A DNA stretch of 64,000 nt. Origin: Actinomycetes bacterium. GTDB taxonomy: Bacteria; Actinomycetota; Actinomycetes; Mycobacteriales; Mycobacteriaceae. The position numbers and the translations under genes are program-made. Of this stretch, positions 55,201 through 64,000 are shown in pieces. Below the pieces are notes generated by a model. The model ran no database searches, was not told the origin of the DNA, and saw only the letters and a list, made by a program, of their open reading frames with translations. The stretch lies in NCBI GenBank assembly GCA_023404955.1, contig JAEXZY010000099.1, positions 62,001 to 126,000 of the forward strand, given 5' to 3'. Each line of letters starts with the position of its first letter. Within the stretch, counting starts at the first letter, position 1.

Positions 55201-58200
55201 GTGGGTCTCGGTATCCCGGTTAAGGCGCAGCCCGACCTCCGGTCCTTCAAGCAGGTCGGGGACCAGGTTGAGAAGATTTTCGCCGACGTTGGTCGGTCGG
55301 CGAGTGGGTCCTTCTCAAAGGAGTTCTCTAAGGCTGCGAGTGAGGCACGTTCGGCGTCGAATAAGTTCGCCAACGCCTACGATTCGGTGGCTGATGCGCA
55401 GAGCAGGGCGAAATCCACCGAGGCGCAGCTTCAGCAGACCCGGCAGAAGTCCGAAGACCTCGCTAAGAAGCTGTCGAAAGCCGAGGAGCGGTTAGCGGAG
55501 GCCCGTAAGGGCGACGACACCAAAGCCATTTCCGCTGCGGAAAAGGAATTGGAGCGGGTTCGTGACCAGGCTGCCCGGACGAACACGCAAATCATCCGTA
55601 CCTCGGAGGCGTTGGGGCGGAACAAGCGCGATGAGGCCCGCCAAACCCGCGAAGCCGCCGCCGCCTACCGGGAATACGCACAGGCCCAAGCGCGCCTCTC
55701 CCAAACCCCGCTGAAGGCCCCCAGTTTCGCCTCCAACAACATCCTTTCGGGTGCGCTGAGCCAATCCAGCGGGATGGTGGGGCAGTTCTCCATGCTCGGC
55801 GGGGGAGCGGGTAGAGCCTTTGTTGGGGGAGCGGTCGCCGCCATCGTGGCCGGGTCCCTCGTTCAGGCGGGAGCGAAAGCCGCCGGCCTGGTGGTTGAGG
55901 GCTTCAAGTCCGTCATGGACACCGGCATCGACTTCTCCAGAACGGTCAACAACTTTCAGGGCGTCACCCAATCCTCTGCGACGCAGACGCAACAAATGGC
56001 CGCTGCCGCTCGAGCACTCGGCGCCGACACCACCATGGCCGGGGTGTCCGCATCGGACGCTGCCTCCGCAATGACTGAGTTGGCGAAAGCTGGATTCAGC
56101 GTCAATGACGCTATCGGTTCGGCGCGGGGCACCATGCAGTTGGCGACCGCCGCGCAGATTGACGCGGCACAGGCCGCGGAAATCCAGGCGAACGCCATCA
56201 ACGCGTTCGGGCTGAACGCCGACAGCGCCTCGCACATCGCTGACGTGCTCGCAAACGCCGCCGTGGGGTCATCCGCTGACATTCCCGATTTGGCTCTGGC
56301 ACTGCAGCAGGTGGGCGGTATCTCCAAGGGCTTCGGGGAGAACATCGAAGACACCGTTGCCGCACTGGGGATGTTCGCCAACGCCGGCATCAAGGGCTCC
56401 GATGCTGGCACCCTGCTCAAAACCACGATGCAGTCGATTACCGACCAGGGGAACCCGGCGCAGAACGCTATCAAGGCGATGAACCTGCAGCTGTACGACT
56501 TCGACACTCACGAGTTCGTGGGGTTCCGGGAGTTGTTCCGGCAGTTGGACGAAGCGAAGAAGCGGATGACGCCGGAGGCGTTCCAAGCCAACGCGAACGT
56601 CCTGTTCGGGTCGGACGCGATGCGCGCCGCCGTCCTAGGGAACGTTCAATCGTTCGACACGATGCTGAACGTCATCAACCGCACCGGCACTGCCAGCAAC
56701 ATGGCTCAAGCTCAGATGCAGGGCTGGCCCGGAATCGTTGAGGGTGTCGCCAATTCGGCTGAGGCGTTGAAGCTGTCGTTCTACGACATGTTCAACACCC
56801 CCGCCGGCCAGGACGTGGGCAAGAAACTTGTCGACGGTATGAGCGGCCTGGTTGACTGGGTGAACACCCACAAGCCGGAAATCCTGCAGTTCTTCGGCGA
56901 TGTGGTCAACGCTGCCGCCCTGATGGCGGAAGGCATCGCCCTGCAAACAGGCTTCACAGCGAAAGCGTTCGCGGTGATGCTCGAGCAGGTCGGAACCGGC
57001 GCGAAAATCATCGGAGACGGACTCCAGAAGCTCTCCGGTCCGCTGCAACACATCCCGGACGTCCTCCTCGGCCCCCAAGCCCTGGCCGTGAAGAAGTTCG
57101 GGCAGGACGGCGGCGCCGCCCTCTCAGAGTTCGGGGAAGCATCCAAGCGGGGCGCCGACACCCTGAATGGGTTGAGTGGTGTCGCATCTGAGTTCGCCAC
57201 CGGCACCATGCCGCGGTTCAACAGCCAGCTCCAAGGCTCCATCGGAGAGATGGCGCTGGCCGAGTCCAGAAACCGCGTCTACGCAGACTCTTTCAAGGAA
57301 ATCTCCAACGCGGTCCAGCTCACCCCGGACGGCAAAGCGATTGTCATCAAGGAAAACACCCCCGAGATTATCGAGAAGCTGAAGCAGCTCGGTTTCGCGG
57401 TGCAGTCCCTCCCGAACGGCACCATGACGGTGACGGTGGAGTACCGGGACCCCTCCGGCAAGGTGGTGGACCCCAACCAGTTGGGTGTGTCGCAGCGGCA
57501 GCGGGACGACCGGGATAACCGCCCCCACAACTGGGGACTGACGCCTTCCACTGCCCCGTCGGCGACGGGTACGGATAACACGATGCCCTCCCCGGGCGGG
57601 TCGGGCAGTGAGCCGAAGCCGTTCTTCGATGAATCGTTGTGGAAGGTCGCCGCTCCTGGCGGGTTTGTTGGCCGCCCGGTGGGTCCGGTGGACCCAGCGA
57701 AGGTGTTCGACGCCCAATCCGCGGAGATGAATGCCCGCGACAACTACGAGCAGGCCCGCCTCCGCGTGTTGGAGCTGGAAGCCAAAGGCAATGCGTCGCA
57801 GTCGGAGTTGGTGTCGGCACGGAACCAGGTTCAGGAGTCTGAGCGGTCGTGGCAGAAGGCGCAGCGGGAACTGATTGACGCCCAAAAGGGCATCGTCGAT
57901 AAGGCGTCGAAGCAGACCCAGTCGTTGGCTGACGGTTTGGGTGATATCGGCGCCGCCCTCGACAACGACTTGGGCATCTCCAAAGGTCTTCCGGGGTTGG
58001 CGGACAACCTTGTTCGGTTCATCGCCTCCCTCGCTGCGGCACCCCTACTGGGGCGGTTGTCAGCCATCTCCAAAGCGGCGGGTGATGAAGGCTCCGGCAT
58101 CATTGGCATCGCCGCCTCGACGGGGGCTTTGGGTCCGTCGTTCATGCCAGGCGCGGCGACTGCTCCAGGTGTTTCCGACTCGGCAGCTTTGCCCGGAGTC

Positions 58201-59694
58201 GCCTCCGCCGGAGGCTCATACGGCCTACCGGCCGGCACCGACACGGGTGGTTACGGAAGCAGCGGACCAGTGTTTCCCGATTGGGTGCACCAGCTCGAGC
58301 AGGCGTTCGGAGTCAAGGCCAGCACTTATTCCGGGCATCAGGAGACCAACCGTCAAGAGGCTGGCTACGCACCGAATCCGAACCACGAAAACCGCGGCAT
58401 CGACTGGAGCGGTTCACCTGAAGCCATGCAACGGTTCGCCGACTACCTCAAGACCGTTCCCGGTATGGAACAGGTGATTTGGAACGGCGGCGGCATGGGC
58501 ACCGGTGACACGGTGGAGATTGCCGGCGGCCGTCCGCAGCCCGGCTATTTCGCCGGCGACTTGGCTGGACACGGGAACCACGTTCATACGCGGCAAAGCT
58601 CGCCAATTCCTCTGCCTGGTGGCGTGGCGGGCGGTGACGGCGCCTACGCCCCTACCGGGGTCACTGCGTCCCCCTTCTCGTCTTCTGGCTCCGCAACTCC
58701 GGTGTTTGTGGTGAACATGCCCGGAGGTGGATTCTCGGGCCTCACAGGCGCCCCTACGGGTTCTCCCGCGTCAGGGCGCGGCTCCGGTCCTGCGCCTGGT
58801 CCAGGTGCGGGGGTGAATCTTTGGGATTCTGTTGCAGCGGCCGAGTCGAGTGGCAACTGGTCAAACAATGACACCGGAAACAACGGTCACTTTGGCGGCC
58901 TCCAGTTCTCGCCTGAAACGTGGAAGGACTACGGCGGGGTCGACCTTACCGGCCTGACGAACCCTGCCGACGCTACTCGCGAGCAGCAGATTGAAATTGC
59001 GAACCGGACGGCCTTCAACGGCTACAACGGCAGGGCGCCGCAGGGTCTCAGCGCGTGGCAGGCCATCACCGACGGCAACGTTCCGGGGGTCACCACGGGA
59101 ACGCCGGCAAGCGCCTTTGGCACGGGCGCTACAGGGTTGCCCCCACTTCCCCCTGTCGGCAGTGTCGGTGCGGGGGAGAGCGCCCCTCTCGGCGCGGGCA
59201 CAGGCATGGCCTACCCGTCCAACTCGGCCGGGGGCGGTCTCGGTGTCGGCGGTATGGCGATGGACGCCGCGATGATGGGTGCGGGGGCGTTGAACGCTAT
59301 CGCGCCTGGTGCTGGAGCTGCCGCGCAGATTGGTATTCAGGTGGCGAATCGGGCCATCAAGTACGCCGGCCAGGTCGCGGGCATCGGCGTCTCCGGGCTG
59401 TTCGAAACGCTGTCCGTGGGGGATAACCCCATGGGGTCTATCGGCAATTCGTGGTTCGGGAAGATTGCTGGCGGTTTGGCGGGGGCGCGTCCCGCTCTGC
59501 CGAATATGGCTGGGAAGGCGCCCACCCCGGAGAATCCGCAAGGCGGTCCGCAGGGCGCCGCGGACGCTGCCGGGCAGAAGGCCGGGAACACGGCGAACAT
59601 CACCATCAACAATCAGGGCGCCACCCCTGACCAGAACGGTAAGGATGTCGCCGCGCACACGGCGGCGATGTGGGCTCCGGCGGGACGCCAGTGA
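55201..59694 (+). CDS. tape measure protein with two cell-wall hydrolase-like domains
   Basis: A 1,497-residue protein that sets tail length. Residues ~30-170 are coiled coil; ~200-245 hydrophobic; ~250-480 match the conserved phage tail tape measure domain; more helical segments follow. Near 1055-1130 a peptidase-like domain shows NHENRGIDWSG and HGNHVHTR, the Asp/His pattern of M15-type zinc peptidases. Near 1205-1290 is a transglycosylase/Rpf-like domain starting LWDSVAAAESSGNW, with the catalytic Glu in AAAE and GLQFSPETW. These would open the peptidoglycan during DNA entry. GTG 55201 with GAGGTGGGC upstream. Confidence 0.92.
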   Translation: MGLGIPVKAQPDLRSFKQVGDQVEKIFADVGRSASGSFSKEFSKAASEARSASNKFANAYDSVADAQSRAKSTEAQLQQTRQKSEDLAKKLSKAEERLAEARKGDDTKAISAAEKELERVRDQAARTNTQIIRTSEALGRNKRDEARQTREAAAAYREYAQAQARLSQTPLKAPSFASNNILSGALSQSSGMVGQFSMLGGGAGRAFVGGAVAAIVAGSLVQAGAKAAGLVVEGFKSVMDTGIDFSRTVNNFQGVTQSSATQTQQMAAAARALGADTTMAGVSASDAASAMTELAKAGFSVNDAIGSARGTMQLATAAQIDAAQAAEIQANAINAFGLNADSASHIADVLANAAVGSSADIPDLALALQQVGGISKGFGENIEDTVAALGMFANAGIKGSDAGTLLKTTMQSITDQGNPAQNAIKAMNLQLYDFDTHEFVGFRELFRQLDEAKKRMTPEAFQANANVLFGSDAMRAAVLGNVQSFDTMLNVINRTGTASNMAQAQMQGWPGIVEGVANSAEALKLSFYDMFNTPAGQDVGKKLVDGMSGLVDWVNTHKPEILQFFGDVVNAAALMAEGIALQTGFTAKAFAVMLEQVGTGAKIIGDGLQKLSGPLQHIPDVLLGPQALAVKKFGQDGGAALSEFGEASKRGADTLNGLSGVASEFATGTMPRFNSQLQGSIGEMALAESRNRVYADSFKEISNAVQLTPDGKAIVIKENTPEIIEKLKQLGFAVQSLPNGTMTVTVEYRDPSGKVVDPNQLGVSQRQRDDRDNRPHNWGLTPSTAPSATGTDNTMPSPGGSGSEPKPFFDESLWKVAAPGGFVGRPVGPVDPAKVFDAQSAEMNARDNYEQARLRVLELEAKGNASQSELVSARNQVQESERSWQKAQRELIDAQKGIVDKASKQTQSLADGLGDIGAALDNDLGISKGLPGLADNLVRFIASLAAAPLLGRLSAISKAAGDEGSGIIGIAASTGALGPSFMPGAATAPGVSDSAALPGVASAGGSYGLPAGTDTGGYGSSGPVFPDWVHQLEQAFGVKASTYSGHQETNRQEAGYAPNPNHENRGIDWSGSPEAMQRFADYLKTVPGMEQVIWNGGGMGTGDTVEIAGGRPQPGYFAGDLAGHGNHVHTRQSSPIPLPGGVAGGDGAYAPTGVTASPFSSSGSATPVFVVNMPGGGFSGLTGAPTGSPASGRGSGPAPGPGAGVNLWDSVAAAESSGNWSNNDTGNNGHFGGLQFSPETWKDYGGVDLTGLTNPADATREQQIEIANRTAFNGYNGRAPQGLSAWQAITDGNVPGVTTGTPASAFGTGATGLPPLPPVGSVGAGESAPLGAGTGMAYPSNSAGGGLGVGGMAMDAAMMGAGALNAIAPGAGAAAQIGIQVANRAIKYAGQVAGIGVSGLFETLSVGDNPMGSIGNSWFGKIAGGLAGARPALPNMAGKAPTPENPQGGPQGAADAAGQKAGNTANITINNQGATPDQNGKDVAAHTAAMWAPAGRQ

Positions 59695-61424
59695 CCGCGA
59701 TTACCCGATACCCATCGTCGGGAATTACCCCGCACGGTGCCTACTACATGCTCAAAGGGCTGCACCCGATGGTGTGGCTCACCTCCTGGGATGGCACCAC
59801 CACCATCGAGTTCATGGGCGGGCAATCCCTACCCAACCGGTTCGAGGCCCCTGAGTGTATTCAGTTGGGGGAAGCGCCTAAAGGGTTGATTGCGTCGTGG
59901 AAGACGATTGACCAGCAGGGCGCATCCGAGGATGGTGTGACGTTCATCGACGCCGCGAATGAACCCCTCGAAATCGATTTGCCTGTGCGGTGTGTGGCCC
60001 GCGATGGGATTCAGCTCCGCAAGGTTGTCCGCGATATGTGGGGTGCGCTGGACACCATCAAAACGTCTACGTTGCATTGGTGGACACCAGAATTGGGGTA
60101 CTGGTACACCCCGGTCCGGTTGTGGAAGCCGCCTGCTGAGGGTCATTCGGTGGGTGGGCAGCGCCGCTCCTACAAAACCACTCTCCGTCTGCGGGGGGAT
60201 TTGGGGTTTTGGAAGGGCCTGCCGGATGTTGATGAGTTCCGCTTCGCCTACGACCAAGCCTCCGACGCTTTCGACACCGACTACTCGACAGGCCTAGGAC
60301 CGCATTGGCCGGTGTGGTACACGGGCCGCGGCGGCGGCTATGTGTTCGCGTCAAGAGGTCAAGCAAGGTGGCGGGACGACCCGAATAAGCGGTTCCGCAC
60401 CGAAGGGAAAACCCTCGTCGCCGGCCCCTACTCGGATGACGATTTCGACGGCACGGAAACCGACTACCAAGTCGTGGAAGTCGATTTGGGTTCCATGCTG
60501 GAGTTCGGTGCCGCCGTGGATGTGTGGGGCCGCATGGGTCGTAACTCCGATGGGTCGTGGAACGGTTACGGGACGCGGCTGAGGATGGCGGGGGCTTCGG
60601 TGAAGTTCTCCGCGTTCAACAACTACACCGAAACCACCATCAAAGGCTGGATAGCCACCCCACCTCTTCCGAAGACCACCGTTCGGGTGGAGTTCGGCGA
60701 CCCCGACGCGAACAACGGTGCCGGCGACCCCCGAGTCCTGAAAGTACGTAGAGGACTCATCGGTGACGGCCTGACCCTGTTGACGGCGAAAGACGAAGCC
60801 GGAGTCGCCCAACTGGGTGCATCGTTCCGCGGTGTCGGGTGGGGCTCCTACGCCTCCGGTGCCCTCATCACCCAGGGCACACCGTCCACGATTACGGGGT
60901 TCCGGGGTGGGGACGCTGATTCCACCACCCAGACGGGACACCTGTACCGCACCAACGCGGGAACGATTCGGGCGTTCGACTCCTACACCCTGTACGGGCC
61001 GGGAATCTTCGAGATAGCGGCAGGGCCTGGCTCGAGCGACATGGTGAAGATTGGGCCCCTGCTCCCGAACCAAAGGGTGAGGGTGAATGCCGATGGGCGT
61101 AAGCAGTTCATCGAGGACTTCACGAAGGTCCCTGCGACTGCGGCCCAACTGCTGGAGTACCGGGACTGGTTGAAAGACCTGGAGTCCTACGCGCCCGTGG
61201 GGAACATCGGTCCCACTGTGCAATCCAATGCTTCGATTCATGGCGTTGTCCCACCCCAAGGGAACATGCACCGCCTGGTCTCGGGGAGATTCACCCGCCC
61301 CATCCCGGAAAAGCCGGCTGGCGCTGACCCGCAAACCGTAGCTGTCGCGGTCTCCATCTCAGGCGGCAACAGCGACTCGCGAATCATAAGTTCGCTTACG
61401 CCTTTGCGACGTTACCCCCAGTAA
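59691..61424 (+). CDS. distal tail (Dit-like) minor tail protein
   Basis: A 577-residue protein following the tape measure, the position of Dit. The N-terminal part (MVWLTSWDGTTTIEFMG) and FKTTLRLRG-like beta segments fit the siphovirus distal tail family; the C-terminal half has beta-rich galectin-like or carbohydrate-binding character. GTG 59691 overlaps the tape measure stop (GTGA). Confidence 0.8.
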   Translation: MTAITRYPSSGITPHGAYYMLKGLHPMVWLTSWDGTTTIEFMGGQSLPNRFEAPECIQLGEAPKGLIASWKTIDQQGASEDGVTFIDAANEPLEIDLPVRCVARDGIQLRKVVRDMWGALDTIKTSTLHWWTPELGYWYTPVRLWKPPAEGHSVGGQRRSYKTTLRLRGDLGFWKGLPDVDEFRFAYDQASDAFDTDYSTGLGPHWPVWYTGRGGGYVFASRGQARWRDDPNKRFRTEGKTLVAGPYSDDDFDGTETDYQVVEVDLGSMLEFGAAVDVWGRMGRNSDGSWNGYGTRLRMAGASVKFSAFNNYTETTIKGWIATPPLPKTTVRVEFGDPDANNGAGDPRVLKVRRGLIGDGLTLLTAKDEAGVAQLGASFRGVGWGSYASGALITQGTPSTITGFRGGDADSTTQTGHLYRTNAGTIRAFDSYTLYGPGIFEIAAGPGSSDMVKIGPLLPNQRVRVNADGRKQFIEDFTKVPATAAQLLEYRDWLKDLESYAPVGNIGPTVQSNASIHGVVPPQGNMHRLVSGRFTRPIPEKPAGADPQTVAVAVSISGGNSDSRIISSLTPLRRYPQ

Positions 61425-61604
61425 ATGGCCATCGTTATCCATCTGACCGCCGGTACCCCGCGGTCAGGTTTGTGGTGCCCAGACTGCCTACTTCCCAGTG
61501 GGTTTGAGGTTCCGCTGCACACCATCACTTCCGAGGGCGTGAAGCGGGTGGCAGCCGTTCGAAAGTGCAAGGACTGTGACCGACCGATGAGAGGAGAGGC
61601 ATGA
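61425..61604 (+). CDS. small zinc-ribbon protein in the tail operon
   Basis: A 59-residue protein with CPDC at residues 18-21 and CKDC at residues 48-51, a zinc ribbon. It starts directly after the Dit stop and overlaps the next gene (ATGA). Such proteins sit between tail genes in several actinophages; the role is unknown. Confidence 0.66.
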   Translation: MAIVIHLTAGTPRSGLWCPDCLLPSGFEVPLHTITSEGVKRVAAVRKCKDCDRPMRGEA

Positions 61605-63343
61605 TTTCTCCCCAGCAGGTTGACGACATCCTCAAGGATTGGGCCGACAACCTGGAGTCGTCGGATGCGTGGAAGGCCGCCCAGGCATCCGACAAGCTCG
61701 CCGAAGCGTTTGAGAACGCCGACACCGACTACACGGTCACCGTCTGTGATGCGTATTGGAATCCGATTGGGTTCGCCGACGACTACATCTCCGTATCAGG
61801 GACTATCCCGAGGAATCAGGCACCGCAAGCGACATTGGTGTTGAAGGGTGGGCATTGGCTCCACCCCTACCTGTCGAACTGCAAAAAGACGATGGTCGGC
61901 GTCATCATCGAATCCGAAGGGGTTCGGGAAGCGTTCTACGTCAAACGGCACCGGAAGAAGATGGGGGAGGACGGGGTCGTCACCCTCACCTCCGAACTCG
62001 TTGGCATCTACGACATCCTCTCCTACCTGCCCATCTGGCCGTCCTGGAACCTCCCCATCCAGGCGCAGCCGTTTTCCCACGCTGTGTTCGCAGCCCAGAT
62101 TGTCACCTGCATCGAAGCGGCGGCCGCGCAGTGCTCCCTCCGAATCCAGTCGGGGATTTGGGAGTTCTGGAACAACGCCCTGTCTTTGAACCCAGATATG
62201 CGGGCGTGGGTGGGAACCATGCTGCAACGCTTGAAGTCGAACGGGCAGATGGGCTCCACCCTGAAAACCCCGCTGTATGTGGTGCGTACGGGGATGTTGA
62301 AGGACACGTCGCCGTTGTTCATCAAGACGGTGCGCATGTCGACGGTGGCGCAGCTCATCACCGAAATCACCCCCGCCTATGGGGTGGATGTGCGTGTCAC
62401 TCTGTGGATGCCGGGGATGGAGCAGCCCGACAAGTACGCCAATCTGGATCGCCCCACCTACGTGATGGTGGTGAAGGACCGGTCGCAGATTGAGGGCCCG
62501 ACCCAGACGGTTCTGGATTCGGTGCTCCGCACGATTGTGGACGCTGAGGGGTCGCTGTTCGGGAAAACGTTCGACCCCCTCCTGAATCCGGAGGGGAAGT
62601 ACGCCCCCGAAGGTCTCTTCATTGCGCCCCTGTTGGGGATTGACTGGGTTCCGCCGTACGCGATTCTGGTCACCCCCGATGAGATAGTCGCCGACGGGGA
62701 AGTAGTTCGAGACCGGTCAGCCCTGGTTTCCTACGAGATAGTCGACAACACCCCATTGGGGTGGCAGCACGTCATCGGCGGAAAATCCCCGAAGTGGTTG
62801 AACGACCTCATCAACGCGTGGCTGAGTTTCGTCATCGACGTGGCGATGATAATCATCGGATTCTCCGGTGTCCCAAGCAATCTGTTGGACGGGTTCCTCA
62901 ATGATGCGTTCTTCGCGTTCCAACTCATCCAGCACTACCAACGAAGAGATGATGTCGGCCCATATCACCCGGCGATAGAAGTCTTCACCCCCACCAACTC
63001 GTCCCCGTACAACGTGGAAGCCATCTTCCAGTTCATCCAAGTGCTCTGGAACTCCCGCGGATACACCACCGCGATTGCCACGTTCCGGGGTCAGAACGGG
63101 CCCTACCGGTACGGGAAAGACATCTTCCCCGGCGCCCTGATGACGTTGGTGCACAACTCACGCACTGAGCAGTTCACCGACTACATCGAGCTTGTCTCGT
63201 TCAAATCTGACCGCAACACACGGGAGTTGACGGTGCAGATGGGTGACGGGAAACCGATTGAGCATCTTTCGGCGCAGCTGCGCCGCAACATCAGCGAGCT
63301 ATGGGCCGCGTTCAACGTGATTTCCCTGGCCCCCCAGTCGTAG
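61601..63343 (+). CDS. minor tail protein, Gp37-like
   Basis: A 580-residue protein of the actinophage Gp37-like tail family, probably the baseplate hub/Tal. Visible family-like parts are DYTVTVCDAYWNPIGFADDY near residue 43, KRHRKKMGEDGVVTLTSEL near residue 113, and a hydrophobic segment near residues 405-430 (FVIDVAMIIIGFSG). ATG 61601 with GAGAGGAG upstream. Confidence 0.83.
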   Translation: MISPQQVDDILKDWADNLESSDAWKAAQASDKLAEAFENADTDYTVTVCDAYWNPIGFADDYISVSGTIPRNQAPQATLVLKGGHWLHPYLSNCKKTMVGVIIESEGVREAFYVKRHRKKMGEDGVVTLTSELVGIYDILSYLPIWPSWNLPIQAQPFSHAVFAAQIVTCIEAAAAQCSLRIQSGIWEFWNNALSLNPDMRAWVGTMLQRLKSNGQMGSTLKTPLYVVRTGMLKDTSPLFIKTVRMSTVAQLITEITPAYGVDVRVTLWMPGMEQPDKYANLDRPTYVMVVKDRSQIEGPTQTVLDSVLRTIVDAEGSLFGKTFDPLLNPEGKYAPEGLFIAPLLGIDWVPPYAILVTPDEIVADGEVVRDRSALVSYEIVDNTPLGWQHVIGGKSPKWLNDLINAWLSFVIDVAMIIIGFSGVPSNLLDGFLNDAFFAFQLIQHYQRRDDVGPYHPAIEVFTPTNSSPYNVEAIFQFIQVLWNSRGYTTAIATFRGQNGPYRYGKDIFPGALMTLVHNSRTEQFTDYIELVSFKSDRNTRELTVQMGDGKPIEHLSAQLRRNISELWAAFNVISLAPQS

Positions 63344-63352
63344 GAGACAGCC

Positions 63353-64000
63353 TTGGTTACTCAGCAGCGCGCCATCGCAACGGATTACACCGACGAGTAC
63401 GGCCGCGAGTGGACCAAAGTGTCGATGTCGGAGCTGCACATCCTCAAATCGGGGGAGGGCGGCGCCTACCTGCTGGTGGCGGCGGGACACGGGGCGAAAG
63501 CATCCTGGTCAGCGTTGGCGAAGGGCGACCCCGGCAAGTCGCCCACCCTGTATCTGGATAGCTACGAGGAACTCCCGTCTGACCATCCAACCCCGGGGAC
63601 CGCGTCTCTGACGCAGGTTTCCCCCGCCACTGACACAGCCGGCCCGGTGTACCGGATGGACCTCTCCATCCGCAGAGGCGCGGACGGAGACCCGGGGGCG
63701 GCGATAGTCAGTCCAGAGGATTACGGCACCCCCCAAGCAGGTCAGGTCCTCTCTGTTGCCGACGGGCTCACGGATTTCGAGCTGTCCACCCCCATGTACG
63801 GGGGGCTGCATATCCCCGCCTCGATTTCGACGGGGCTGAGTGGGCTCACCGGTTCACCCACGACTGTGGCGGTGGTGAACATCCCGGCCGGCACCTACAA
63901 CGCCGACTACAAGCTCATCCCCTACGGGCAGTGCCGCATGGAAGCCACCGGGTTGGGCTCCAACCTAGTCGTGAATCTCGTCGCCCACCTTGGCGCTATC
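63353..64000 (+). CDS. minor tail protein, 5' part (runs off the window)
   Basis: An open frame of 216 codons from TTG 63353, with TAGGAGACAG about 7 bases upstream, to the window edge without a stop. The segments DYTDEYGREWTKVS, a Gly/Pro/Asp-rich stretch (IRRGADGDPGAAIV) and a beta-rich end fit an actinophage minor tail or receptor-binding protein. Cut by the window end. Confidence 0.8.
   Translation, partial: MVTQQRAIATDYTDEYGREWTKVSMSELHILKSGEGGAYLLVAAGHGAKASWSALAKGDPGKSPTLYLDSYEELPSDHPTPGTASLTQVSPATDTAGPVYRMDLSIRRGADGDPGAAIVSPEDYGTPQAGQVLSVADGLTDFELSTPMYGGLHIPASISTGLSGLTGSPTTVAVVNIPAGTYNADYKLIPYGQCRMEATGLGSNLVVNLVAHLGAI

Larger units (their letters stand above)
16387..64000 (+). mobile_element. 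prophage (siphovirus type), left end to beyond the window
   Basis: From the 3' end of the tRNA onwards the gene content is phage: repressor/Cro/antirepressor switch, dozens of very short overlapping genes, homing endonucleases, replication and methyltransferase genes, then the canonical siphovirus head and tail gene order. No chromosomal gene interrupts it. The late genes are all intact and the tape measure is full length, so it looks like a potentially functional temperate phage. Integrase and lysis genes are absent from the part shown. Because the repressor is next to the left end, int should be near the right end (attR). The exact attL core cannot be set without the right junction. Confidence 0.95.

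Noticed and set aside
16387..64000. CRISPR array or insertion sequence inside the prophage
   Set aside because: No regularly spaced repeats and no transposase or IS ends were seen on reading.

Overview
The window joins about 16.3 kb of mycobacterial chromosome to the first ~47.6 kb of a prophage; the prophage runs off the right edge. The host is a Mycobacterium sensu lato. The chromosomal DNA is very GC-rich, and its gene set follows, from memory of the M. tuberculosis map, the series Rv2343c (dnaG), Rv2342, asnT, LppP-type lipoprotein, Rv2327 (MarR), Rv2326c/Rv2325c (ECF-type ABC transporter) and Rv2315c/Rv2314c (TldD/TldE). This points to the genus, not a species.

Chromosomal part (1-16386): DNA primase; a small exported protein; a membrane-anchored YtxH-like protein; tRNA-Asn; a RibD/DHFR-fold protein; an LppP/LprE lipoprotein; an acyl-CoA oxidase-like dehydrogenase; a VIT1/CCC1 transporter; a MarR regulator with an MFS efflux pump behind it and a near-perfect palindrome in front; a fused ECF transporter with its EcfT partner; the TldD/TldE pair; an AhpD-fold protein; a secreted protein; and a tRNA with a CAU anticodon at 16310-16386, which is the likely attachment site.

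Prophage early region (16387-44.6 kb): an XRE-type repressor on the minus strand, then, divergently, a Cro-like protein, a P22-type antirepressor and a long chain of small genes. Nearly all are joined by 1-10 base stop/start overlaps (ATGA, GTGA, TGATG), so the region reads as very long translationally coupled operons. Recognisable members are a ParB-fold protein, an excisionase-like HTH, a WhiB-like Fe-S protein, a RecA-fold ATPase (Sak4-like), two beta-class DNA methyltransferases flanking a double-HNH protein, a replication initiator and helicase-loader-like pair, SLOG, DUF3850/ASCH and DUF4326 proteins, and HNH and GIY-YIG endonucleases. Many of the remainder are tiny CxxC zinc-ribbon proteins or single-span membrane proteins.

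Prophage late region (42.6-64 kb): a methyltransferase plus two glycosyltransferases, an HNH protein next to the terminase, one minus-strand membrane-anchored gene (a probable lysogenic-conversion gene), then the standard siphovirus order: TerS, TerL, portal, MuF-like, scaffold, capsid, head-tail connectors, major tail protein, frameshifted tail chaperones, a 1,497-residue tape measure with two wall-hydrolase-like domains, Dit-like protein, Gp37-like protein and the start of the next tail protein. Integrase, lysis genes and attR are not in the window; they should lie to the right.

The most interesting items are the methyltransferase/two-glycosyltransferase cassette, the minus-strand conversion gene, the paired methyltransferases around a double HNH protein, the compact CGCTAG operator switch with a probable leaderless cro transcript, the promoter-plus-hairpin elements with a 23-codon coupled ORF, a tandem triplicated small-protein family, and a probable +1 frameshift in the tail chaperone genes.
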